This document shows positions 1-4,471 of a stretch of 5,565 bases of DNA, piece after piece. The notes under the pieces were generated by a model, which searched no databases, was not told the origin of the DNA, and saw only the letters and a list, made by a program, of their open reading frames with translations. Within the stretch, counting starts at the first letter, position 1. The number at the start of each line of letters is the position of its first letter. The stretch is from NCBI GenBank assembly GCA_023255165.1, contig JALRJD010000350.1, forward strand, positions 1 to 5,565, in the 5' to 3' direction. The DNA comes from Porticoccaceae bacterium. Its GTDB lineage: Bacteria > Pseudomonadota > Gammaproteobacteria > Pseudomonadales > Porticoccaceae. Position numbers and translations under genes: made by a program.

Positions 1-141
1 GGCTGTTTAAGAAGCCGTTGGCTTCATAACAATTATTCTCGAGACCCTGGCCATTTCAATTTCCTTTTTTATAAACAACATGTCAGAGCGATCCACAAAT
101 TAACGTGACTTATTATCGAGACGTTTTTCATGATAAGAAAC
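1..141. other. Non-coding left edge, upstream of the integrase promoter
   Basis: I see no gene here. The stretch is AT-rich compared with the genes to the right. It has a short perfect hairpin (GAAGCC-GTT-GGCTTC, 11-25) without a following T-run on either strand, so it is not a convincing terminator. A 9-bp inverted repeat pairs CCATTTCAA (51-59) with TTGAAATGG (142-150, overlapping the -35 of the integrase promoter). In integrons the attI site and first cassette lie on this side of intI, but no GTTRRRY/RYYYAAC core site was found by eye. An attI role is positional inference only. Confidence 0.4.
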
Positions 142-169
142 TTGAAATGGTAAAAAACGGCGGGATACT
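142..169 (+). promoter_or_regulatory. Putative integron integrase promoter (Pint)
   Basis: A -35-like TTGAAA (142-147) is separated by 16 bases from a -10-like GATACT (164-169), which matches TATAAT at four of six positions. Transcription would begin near 176, giving a leader of about 30 bases before the ATG at 205. The -10 lies under the LexA box at 166-185, the arrangement known for SOS-controlled integrase promoters. The hexamers alone are ordinary; the overlap with the operator and the spacing to the start make the call plausible. Confidence 0.55.
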
Positions 170-185
170 GCACGTATGCACAGTA
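166..185. promoter_or_regulatory. LexA (SOS) box in front of the integron integrase remnant
   Basis: The 20-base site reads TACTG-N10-CAGTA, with both 5-base arms perfectly symmetric and exactly the CTG-N10-CAG spacing of the gammaproteobacterial LexA operator. Inside the arms, ACAG is kept on the right, while the left reads CTGC instead of CTGT. It covers the -10 of the integrase promoter, so bound LexA should block polymerase. Integron integrases are known to be controlled by LexA in this way, and the site was found independently of the integrase similarity, so each supports the other. Confidence 0.8.
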
Positions 186-191
186 TAAAAA

Positions 192-197
192 AGGGAG
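192..197 (+). promoter_or_regulatory. Ribosome binding site of the integrase remnant
   Basis: AGGGAG lies 7 bases before the ATG at 205. This good Shine-Dalgarno match decides the original start: it points to ATG 205, which is followed by a stop at codon 4. The in-frame ATG at 244 corresponds to an internal methionine of the integrase family. Confidence 0.7.
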
Positions 198-204
198 TTT
201 CGAG

Positions 205-408
205 ATGTCGTCTTAACCATTCCATCGGTCCGTCCGTGACGTTATGCGGGTTCGGCGCTACAGTCCCCGTACCATAAATACTTACGTTTACTGGATCAAG
301 TATTTTATTCTCTATCACCGTAAGCAACACCCACGGGATCTGGGTGCCAGGGAAGTTGAGACGTTTTTGACATATCTGGCTGTCGAACGGCATGTTTCGG
401 GTGCTACG
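205..408 (+). pseudogene. intI: Integron integrase (IntI) remnant: early stop and truncated
   Basis: Reading from ATG 205 gives Met-Ser-Ser, a stop (TAA, 214-216), then an open frame that continues PFHRSVRDVMRVRRYSPRT. This is the N-terminus of the IntI tyrosine-recombinase family (typically SPF-x2-SVR-x2-MR-x-RRYS-x-RTE). Family hallmarks continue: YVYWIKYFILYH, HPRDLGAREVETFL, LAVERHVS. These form the SAM-like core-binding domain that contacts DNA. TAA is one base from TCA (Ser), which fits the family at this position, so a nonsense mutation is likely. Similarity ends near codon 68 of an expected 320-340. The whole catalytic domain (Arg-His-Arg-Tyr) and the IntI-specific insertion are missing. 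The open frame runs on to a TGA at 547-549, but that tail is repeat sequence. Reinitiation at ATG 244 could make only an inactive peptide. The identification rests on family motifs recalled by eye. Confidence 0.85.
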
Positions 409-429
409 CTCCCTCGGAATGACAGACTA
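403..429. repeat. Dispersed intergenic repeat copy A, at the integrase breakpoint
   Basis: The segment contains CCTCGGAATGAC (412-423), found again exactly at 691-702. It belongs to the common bacterial intergenic repeat type whose other strand starts GTCATTCCGAGG. A degenerate echo (CCCTCGGAA) follows at about 438-446. The repeat starts within a few bases of where integrase similarity ends, so the gene appears to be cut by it, either by insertion or by a deletion ending there. Confidence 0.6.
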
Positions 430-666
430 CTAGGTCTCCCTCGGAACGCTCGGTGCCGGACCAGAGCACAGTATCCGCAGACCCTTGGGAGCAATCAGGG
501 TCCGCTTATGACTGCAGCGACTTTCAGGCTGAGCGACGGAACTGTCTGAGCTTTGCAGGATGCAAAGCGAGTTTTCCGAGCGCTGAAAGGCGCAAAGGAA
601 TGGAACCGCGAACAAGGGTCTGCTGATGCTGGGCTCACAACCACCCAACCAAACACAAAACCAAAT
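430..666. other. Non-coding patchwork with short hairpins
   Basis: No gene is convincing here. Open frames that cross this stretch have low-complexity translations with no recognisable domain. Two small hairpins are visible: GACCCT/AGGGTC with an 11-base loop (480-502), similar in arms and loop size to the one at 750-771, and CTTTGCA-GGA-TGCAAAG (551-567), a perfect 7-bp stem. Neither is followed by a T-run. The composition suggests worn copies of intergenic repeat families. Confidence 0.5.
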
Positions 667-702
667 GGATTCCTTCGGGTCGCTTCTCTTCCTCGGAATG
701 AC
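667..702. repeat. Dispersed intergenic repeat copy B
   Basis: The element runs from GGATTCCTTCGGGTCGC to CCTCGGAATGAC. It shares its last 12 bases exactly with copy A at 412-423. The GGATTC...GGAATGAC ends are the usual borders of a short, non-coding, dispersed repeat type seen between genes in many proteobacteria. Copy number in this genome cannot be judged from one window. Confidence 0.6.
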
Positions 703-748
703 GAATTAAAGAGACTTGCCCCGGTTCCTTGGATGCTCCGCCACAAGA

Positions 749-800
749 GACCCTTCGGCTGCGCTCAGGGTGACAGCATTCTTCGCGTAGGATGACAGCG
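749..800. repeat. Dispersed repeat with hairpin downstream of the five-gene cluster
   Basis: A hairpin with arms ACCCT (750-754) and AGGGT (767-771) and a partly paired GGC/GCT interior is followed by two related tails, GGTGACAGCATTCTTCG and GGATGACAGCG. Its right end lies 3 bases from the stop of the aldolase gene at 803. No T-run follows on the minus strand, so it is not a classic intrinsic terminator. It could still stall polymerase or protect the 3' end of the operon transcript; that role is inference. Confidence 0.55.
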
Positions 801-802
801 TT

Positions 803-1537
803 TTAATTTTTATACGAAGGATCAATCCGCTCAATAATCCGCGTCAGCGCCTTAAATTCAAGCTCACCCACCGGATTCCCCATCCCCTGCTTCGCCATCA
901 ACTGCTCCGAGCGCGCCAGAATATCATCAGCCACAGGAATCAATGGTCGGCCCGTCGCATCACAGGCCACCTGAATTTCGCATGAACGCTGCATAGCCCA
1001 CATATTGTGGAACGCCTCCGCAATCGAACGGCCGCAGGTCAGCAAGCCATGATTGCGCAAAATCAGCATATTCTTGTCACCCATATTGGCAATCAAACGC
1101 GGCTTTTCATCATCCATCACCGTGATGCCCTCGAAGTCATGGTAGGCAACACGGTTGTGCAGCAGCGCGGAATAAAAATTGTCGCTGCGCAGCCCATCCT
1201 CGGAGCAGGCCACCGCCATCCCGGCATCGGTGTGGGTGTGAGTAATGCACTGCACATCGTGCCGCGCCGCGTGAATGGCCGTGTGGATAAGAATGCCGGC
1301 TGGATTAACCGCGTAATCAGTGGGCTCGACAATATTGCCCTCGATATCGACCTTGACCAGATTGGAGGCGGTGACTTCGCTGTAGTGCAGGCCGTATGGG
1401 TTGATTAAAAAGTGTTCCTGATCGCCAGGCAATTTAACCGTGATGTGGTTGTAGATCATCTCCGACCAGCCGAGATAGTCAAAAATTCGGTAGCAGGCTG
1501 CGAGTTGAACTCGCAATTCTTGTTCTGTTGCTGACAT
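803..1537 (-). CDS. Adducin-like class II aldolase family protein
   Basis: This 244-residue protein has the class II aldolase/adducin fold over nearly its whole length. The predicted zinc ligands are His100 and His102 (ITHTHTDAG) and His163 (LRNHGLL), as in fuculose-phosphate aldolase. Segments such as VAYHDFEGI, the NMGDKNMLILRNHG stretch and CEIQV resemble the adducin head-domain group more than the sugar-phosphate aldolases. By hand alignment with FucA, the catalytic Glu73 is replaced by Gly81 (VNPAGILIHTAIH), so a standard retro-aldol mechanism is doubtful although the metal site looks intact. The product is probably cytoplasmic; no signal peptide is seen. Its ATG overlaps the TGA of the PhnA-family gene by one base (TGATG), with AGAGGGCG just upstream, suggesting translational coupling. 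It is the last gene of the cluster. Family assignment is secure; substrate is unknown. Confidence 0.88.
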   Translation of the reverse strand: MSATEQELRVQLAACYRIFDYLGWSEMIYNHITVKLPGDQEHFLINPYGLHYSEVTASNLVKVDIEGNIVEPTDYAVNPAGILIHTAIHAARHDVQCITHTHTDAGMAVACSEDGLRSDNFYSALLHNRVAYHDFEGITVMDDEKPRLIANMGDKNMLILRNHGLLTCGRSIAEAFHNMWAMQRSCEIQVACDATGRPLIPVADDILARSEQLMAKQGMGNPVGELEFKALTRIIERIDPSYKN

Positions 1538-2109
1538 CAGTTCGCCCTCTTTACAAACTTGGTTAGAATTACAATCTGTGTGCCGTTGACTCGGCCTTCT
1601 ATATGTTCAGGGTTGCTCTGCACCAGCGAGATATTGCGCACCGCCGTACCGCGCTTGGCAACAAAACTGGTTCCCTTTACATCCAGATCTTTTATCAGTG
1701 TGACTGTATCACCAGCACTCAGCACCGCGCCATTGCTGTCTTTGTGAACTACCGCATCATCATCCGACTGACCTTCGCCAGTGGCTTTTGCCCAGGCCAG
1801 AGTTTCATCATCCAGATACATCATATCCAGCAGCTCCTGGGGCCAGCCCTCGGCGCTGAGTCTGGTTAACATACGCCACGCCATAACCTGCACCGCTGGA
1901 ACCTGAGACCACATGCTGTCGTTGAGGCAGCGCCAGTGATTGACGTCGACGCTCTGCGGATTATTGATCTGTTCTTCGCAGATGTCACAGAGTAACAATG
2001 ACTGCTCGGCGCTGTTGTCGCTGTCGGGTGGCACCGGGAAGGCATGCAGATTTTCGGGGTTGGCGCAGAGTTCGCAAACGGAGCCGCTGCGGGCGTGTAG
2101 ATCAGACAT
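1537..2109 (-). CDS. PhnA-family zinc-ribbon protein, long form
   Basis: This 190-residue protein has two parts. The N-terminus carries two CxxC pairs (Cys12/Cys15 and Cys41/Cys44), suited to binding one zinc. The C-terminus, about residues 121-188, is a PhnA (YjdM) domain: HKDSNGAVLSAGDTVTLIKD, then KGTSFVAKRGTAVRNI and VILTKFVK. E. coli YjdM is about 111 residues, so this is the longer form with an additional helical middle (about 60-115). The PhnA name is historical: the E. coli protein is not needed for phosphonate use, and phosphonoacetate hydrolase is an unrelated enzyme with the same name. The molecular role is unknown. The start at 2109 has no clear Shine-Dalgarno sequence. The gene follows the FAD oxidoreductase after 58 bases and overlaps the aldolase start. 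Confidence 0.85.
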   Translation of the reverse strand: MSDLHARSGSVCELCANPENLHAFPVPPDSDNSAEQSLLLCDICEEQINNPQSVDVNHWRCLNDSMWSQVPAVQVMAWRMLTRLSAEGWPQELLDMMYLDDETLAWAKATGEGQSDDDAVVHKDSNGAVLSAGDTVTLIKDLDVKGTSFVAKRGTAVRNISLVQSNPEHIEGRVNGTQIVILTKFVKRAN

Positions 2110-2167
2110 GGTGGTTGGCTACTTGTGACAGTTGTGAGTCCGGCAGTATATCGAATCCGCTGCGGCT

Positions 2168-3190
2168 TTACCCCAGCTCGGCAATCAAGCATTTGGCGGC
2201 AGCCCAGCCCGACAACACGGCGCCCTCAAAGCGCGGCCCGGCAAAGGCATCGCCGGCCAGCGCCAGCGGCGGCAGATCGGTGGCTTCACTGGCCAGCATA
2301 CAGGCTTTGCGATCGACAACAGTGGGTTTGCTGTAGCGCCAGCCATGCACCTGATACTCAGTCACTCGGGCGGCGCCAAGATAAGCTGCGGCGGCATCGA
2401 TTAGCTGTTGTCCCATCTGCATATGGTTTTGTTCAACGCTCTCTTTAGAAAAGTGCCGGGCGGAAAAGTCGCCACTGCCATGAATGGTCACCGCCGGAAT
2501 AGTGGAAACGCCTTTTTGCAGATTGTCGCTAATCCAGGCGATTGGACCTTCATCAAAGGCGATGGCACCAGGTGCGGGAATCGCTGTTGGGCCATCCAAA
2601 ACTGCCATCACCGCAAGGCAGCTCTCGTATTCAATGCGCTCGAGCCGGGCCTGATTGGTGGGTGAAATATCGATATTACCCGCTGCCAATAGTTCGATGG
2701 TCTGCGGCACTGGTGAGGTGATCAGCAGTGCCCTGGCGCTGACACTGTTGCCATTATCCAGAGTGGCTGACCAGTGCTGGCCGTTTTGCTGAATCTGCTC
2801 AATTCTGGTTTGACGCAGTACATTGATATCGGTGGCCATATATTTTGCCACCGCGGTCATTGTTGGCACGCCGCGATAGCGCGGGTGGCCATTGGCCTGG
2901 CCCGGATAGCTGCGATACCACTCTTCAGCGACACCAGCTGCAATCCACTCCGCGACGCTGTTCTGGAAACGTGAATCTCTGGCGGTCATAAACTGCGCGC
3001 CGTGATCAAAGGTGGCTTCTCCTATACGCCGCCCGGCCAGCCGCCCGCCAAGGCCGCGACCTTTGTCGACAACCAGCACATTATAGCCAGCCTGTTTTAA
3101 ATCATTGGCGGCGCCAAGGCCGGCGAGGCCGGCGCCAATAATCAGAATATCGGCATTGAGGTTGTCTTGTTGATCAGCGATTTGGGTCAT
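2168..3190 (-). CDS. Renalase-like FAD-dependent oxidoreductase
   Basis: This 340-residue flavoprotein opens with a Rossmann dinucleotide-binding motif (IIGAGLAGLGAA, with GxGxxG at 19-24) followed by VVDKGRGLGGR (40-50), which binds the ADP part of FAD. The DHGAQF segment (62-67) and the C-terminal LAGDAF...GPRFEGAVLSG (311-328) are typical of the renalase/amine-oxidase-like group (COG3380). Length fits bacterial renalases, which re-oxidise misreduced NAD(P)H isomers. Whether this protein does that or oxidises another substrate cannot be read from sequence. No signal peptide or membrane segment is evident, so it is probably cytoplasmic. The ATG lies inside the first unit of a 14-bp tandem repeat array and has no Shine-Dalgarno sequence, only CCCCGAACT before it. 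This start is the first available one and leaves a normal 13-residue lead before the first strand. Confidence 0.87.
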   Translation of the reverse strand: MTQIADQQDNLNADILIIGAGLAGLGAANDLKQAGYNVLVVDKGRGLGGRLAGRRIGEATFDHGAQFMTARDSRFQNSVAEWIAAGVAEEWYRSYPGQANGHPRYRGVPTMTAVAKYMATDINVLRQTRIEQIQQNGQHWSATLDNGNSVSARALLITSPVPQTIELLAAGNIDISPTNQARLERIEYESCLAVMAVLDGPTAIPAPGAIAFDEGPIAWISDNLQKGVSTIPAVTIHGSGDFSARHFSKESVEQNHMQMGQQLIDAAAAYLGAARVTEYQVHGWRYSKPTVVDRKACMLASEATDLPPLALAGDAFAGPRFEGAVLSGWAAAKCLIAELG

Positions 3191-3272
3191 AGTTCGGGGC
3201 TTATAGTTTGGAGATTATAGTTCGGGGTTTATAGTTTGGGGTTTATAGTTCAGGGATTATAGGTTGTGATTT
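3189..3272. repeat. Six-unit 14-bp tandem repeat between the DUF2256 gene and the oxidoreductase
   Basis: Six consecutive 14-base units start at 3189, 3203, 3217, 3231, 3245 and 3259. The plus-strand consensus is ATAGTTYGGGGTTT. Units 1-5 alternate TTC, TTT, TTC, TTT, TTC at the Y position, hinting at growth by 28-base duplication; unit 6 is degenerate. The array fills the whole gap between two genes: units 5-6 encode the last residues of the DUF2256 protein, its stop lies at the unit 4/5 border, and unit 1 contains two bases of the oxidoreductase ATG. On the minus strand every junction creates a TATAAT, TATAAA or TATAAG hexamer at 14-base intervals. Fourteen is not a multiple of three, so a change in unit number would move the promoter spacing and could alter the C-terminus of the upstream protein. 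Confidence 0.9.
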
Positions 3273-3413
3273 GCGTGAGTCATTTTTGCAGCGAATGGAA
3301 CAAAAACGCACCTCGTCCCAACTGCGCTGCCATTTTTTGCGCCACACAAAGGGGCGTTCGCAGACCGGACAGATCTTGCTGGGCAGGTCAGACTTCTTGC
3401 GCATGGCTGGCAT
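3243..3413 (-). CDS. Small DUF2256 zinc-binding protein
   Basis: This 56-residue protein is easily missed by size cut-offs. It matches the DUF2256 pattern closely: KKSDLPSKICPVCERPF, then WRKKWQRSWDEVRFCSIRC. Four cysteines (15, 18, 38, 42) form CPxC and CSxRC pairs, expected to hold one zinc ion. Short tryptophan- and lysine-rich segments lie between them. The function of the family is unknown. The ATG at 3413 lies 10 bases after the dioxygenase stop and has GAAG upstream. A second in-frame ATG at 3404 would give MRKKSDLP, a beginning common in this family, but has no ribosome site of its own. The C-terminal tail SQPIIPEL is encoded by units 5-6 of the 14-bp tandem repeat and is probably not part of the conserved domain. 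Confidence 0.87.
   Translation of the reverse strand: MPAMRKKSDLPSKICPVCERPFVWRKKWQRSWDEVRFCSIRCKNDSRKSQPIIPEL
3256..3283 (-). promoter_or_regulatory. Possible internal promoter for the oxidoreductase
   Basis: Read on the minus strand, ATGACT (3283-3278, four of six matches to TTGACA) is separated by 16 bases from a perfect TATAAT (3261-3256) at the border of repeat units 6 and 5. Further -10-like hexamers follow every 14 bases toward the ATG, including another perfect TATAAT between units 3 and 2. An internal start for the last three genes of the cluster is plausible but unproven. AT-rich repeats produce such hexamers easily. Confidence 0.35.
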
Positions 3414-3423
3414 CAGGCGGCTT

Positions 3424-4257
3424 CTAACGGGCTGCTTGTAACGGGCTACCCTGCAGAGTAATCCGGTGCATCAGCCGCGCCTGGCCTTGATAATCATTGT
3501 CGGCCTGATGCCAGGTGCAGCGATTATCCCAAAAGGTGACCGATCCCGGCAGCCAGTTAAAGCTACAGGTAAATTGCGCTTGCGCGACATGCATATAGAG
3601 CTCGTCGAGCAATTTCCGGCTCTCGGCAAAATCCCAGCCTTCAAATTGAATGGTATGCCCCGGATTGACGTAGAGCACCTCGCGACCACTTTCGGGGTGG
3701 CGGATTACCACCGGGTGAGTGGCGTCGCCAACCCGATCCATGCCACCCAATTGGCTGGACAGATCGGTCAGTCGATAGAGTCCATTTTCACCGTACAGAT
3801 GGGTGTTTGAATGGATGGCTCGCAGCCCCTCGACACGCTTTTTCAGCTCGTCGGGCATTGCGTCGTAAGCCGCCGCAAGGTTGGCAAACTGTGTATTGCC
3901 GCCACTGCTGGGCAGTACCCGCGCCACCAGAATCGAGCCCAGTGCCGGGATATCATCGTAAGAGTGATCTGTGTGCCAGCCGCCGCCAATATTGGTTTGC
4001 TGATCTTTCTCTTTGCGCACCTCGGCAATCAGCGGTGATTCCTCGGTGGTTTTAAAGAATTTATTAACCACGATAGTGCCGAAGCGCTGGGCAAAACGCA
4101 GATGCTCCTCGGGTGGCAAGTTCTGGTCGCGGAAAAACAGCAGACCGTATTCGGCGAACAGGGCACGCAGCTCGTCGAGCTGGTTGTCGCTGATGCTGGC
4201 GAGCTGGAGATCGCTGACCACGGCGCCACAGTTGGGGGAGTAGGGAGTGACTTTCAT
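3424..4257 (-). CDS. TauD/TfdA-family Fe(II)/2-oxoglutarate dioxygenase
   Basis: The 277-residue length is close to E. coli TauD (283). The iron-binding facial triad is complete: His95 and Asp97 in GGWHTDHSY, and His250 in FWDNRCTWHQA. Arg265 in LMHRITLQG matches the arginine that binds the 2-oxoglutarate carboxylate. YGLLFFRDQNLPPEEHLRFAQRFG (N-terminal, in parts) is also typical. The enzyme should hydroxylate an organic substrate with O2 and 2-oxoglutarate, releasing succinate and CO2. In this family substrates include taurine and other sulfonates, alkyl sulfates and aryloxyacetates. Nothing here fixes the choice, and no sulfonate transporter is seen in the window. It is the first gene of the minus-strand cluster and diverges from the Hsp70 gene. 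The Shine-Dalgarno region is weak: AAGAG lies about 13 bases before the ATG. Confidence 0.9.
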   Translation of the reverse strand: MKVTPYSPNCGAVVSDLQLASISDNQLDELRALFAEYGLLFFRDQNLPPEEHLRFAQRFGTIVVNKFFKTTEESPLIAEVRKEKDQQTNIGGGWHTDHSYDDIPALGSILVARVLPSSGGNTQFANLAAAYDAMPDELKKRVEGLRAIHSNTHLYGENGLYRLTDLSSQLGGMDRVGDATHPVVIRHPESGREVLYVNPGHTIQFEGWDFAESRKLLDELYMHVAQAQFTCSFNWLPGSVTFWDNRCTWHQADNDYQGQARLMHRITLQGSPLQAAR

Positions 4258-4471
4258 GACTTGGTATTTGCTCTTGTTTTAATTTTTGTTGTTAGAGATG
4301 GTTTCGAGTTTACAGGATTTTGAGGTTAACCAGTTTACAGGCTTTTGCCATAAAAAGACCCCCGCACTATTTTATCCGCTTTTGCTTAAATCAATTTAAA
4401 TTGGGCTAATCTGTGTGCGTCAATTAGGCTAAAATGCAGCCATCATTTCGACTTTCCTGTGATCCTCTTTC
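4258..4471. promoter_or_regulatory. Divergent intergenic region with candidate operators
   Basis: This 214-base AT-rich gap must hold promoters for both the dioxygenase cluster and the Hsp70 gene. No coding sequence is seen. A 16-base direct repeat, AGTTTACAGG(A/C)TTTTG, occurs at 4307-4322 and 4332-4347 (one mismatch, 25-base period), with a perfect palindrome GGTTAACC (4324-4331) between the copies. Further right are a perfect 12-base palindrome CAATTTAAATTG (4392-4403) and a second direct repeat, AATT(G/A)GGCTAA, at 4399-4409 and 4422-4432. These are what regulator sites look like, but no matching regulator gene is present in the window. Confidence 0.45.
4430..4435 (+). promoter_or_regulatory. 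Possible -10 element of the Hsp70 gene
   Basis: TAAAAT matches the -10 consensus at five of six positions and would place the transcript start near 4442, about 30 bases before the ATG. No good -35 is seen at the right distance, so if real it would need an activator. It overlaps the second AATTAGGCTAA repeat. Confidence 0.25.

Noticed and set aside
11..25. Intrinsic terminator at GAAGCC-GTT-GGCTTC
   Set aside because: The stem is only 6 bp and neither strand has a U-run directly after it.
118..368. GAGACGTTTTT occurring at about 119-129 and 358-368
   Set aside because: It is an 11-base match in AT-rich sequence with no extension on either side and no supporting structure; the second copy lies inside the integrase coding remnant.
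409..549. C-terminal extension of the integrase frame to the TGA at 547-549
   Set aside because: After codon 68 the translation no longer resembles IntI and matches repeat DNA that also occurs at 691-702; it is accidental read-through.
553..795. An 80-codon plus-strand open frame, and overlapping minus-strand frames at 430-746
   Set aside because: They consist of dispersed-repeat sequence; the same repeat pieces appear in different frames, and no ribosome site or domain is seen.
403..800. CRISPR array
   Set aside because: The repeat pieces differ in length and sequence, and there are no regular spacers.
1007..1408. A 133-codon plus-strand open frame
   Set aside because: It is antisense to the class II aldolase gene and has no domain of its own, while the minus-strand protein matches its family over its full length.
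803..4257. A phosphonate- or taurine-catabolism operon
   Set aside because: The PhnA name does not imply phosphonate use, TauD-family membership does not fix the substrate, and no transporter, C-P lyase or sulfonate gene is present.
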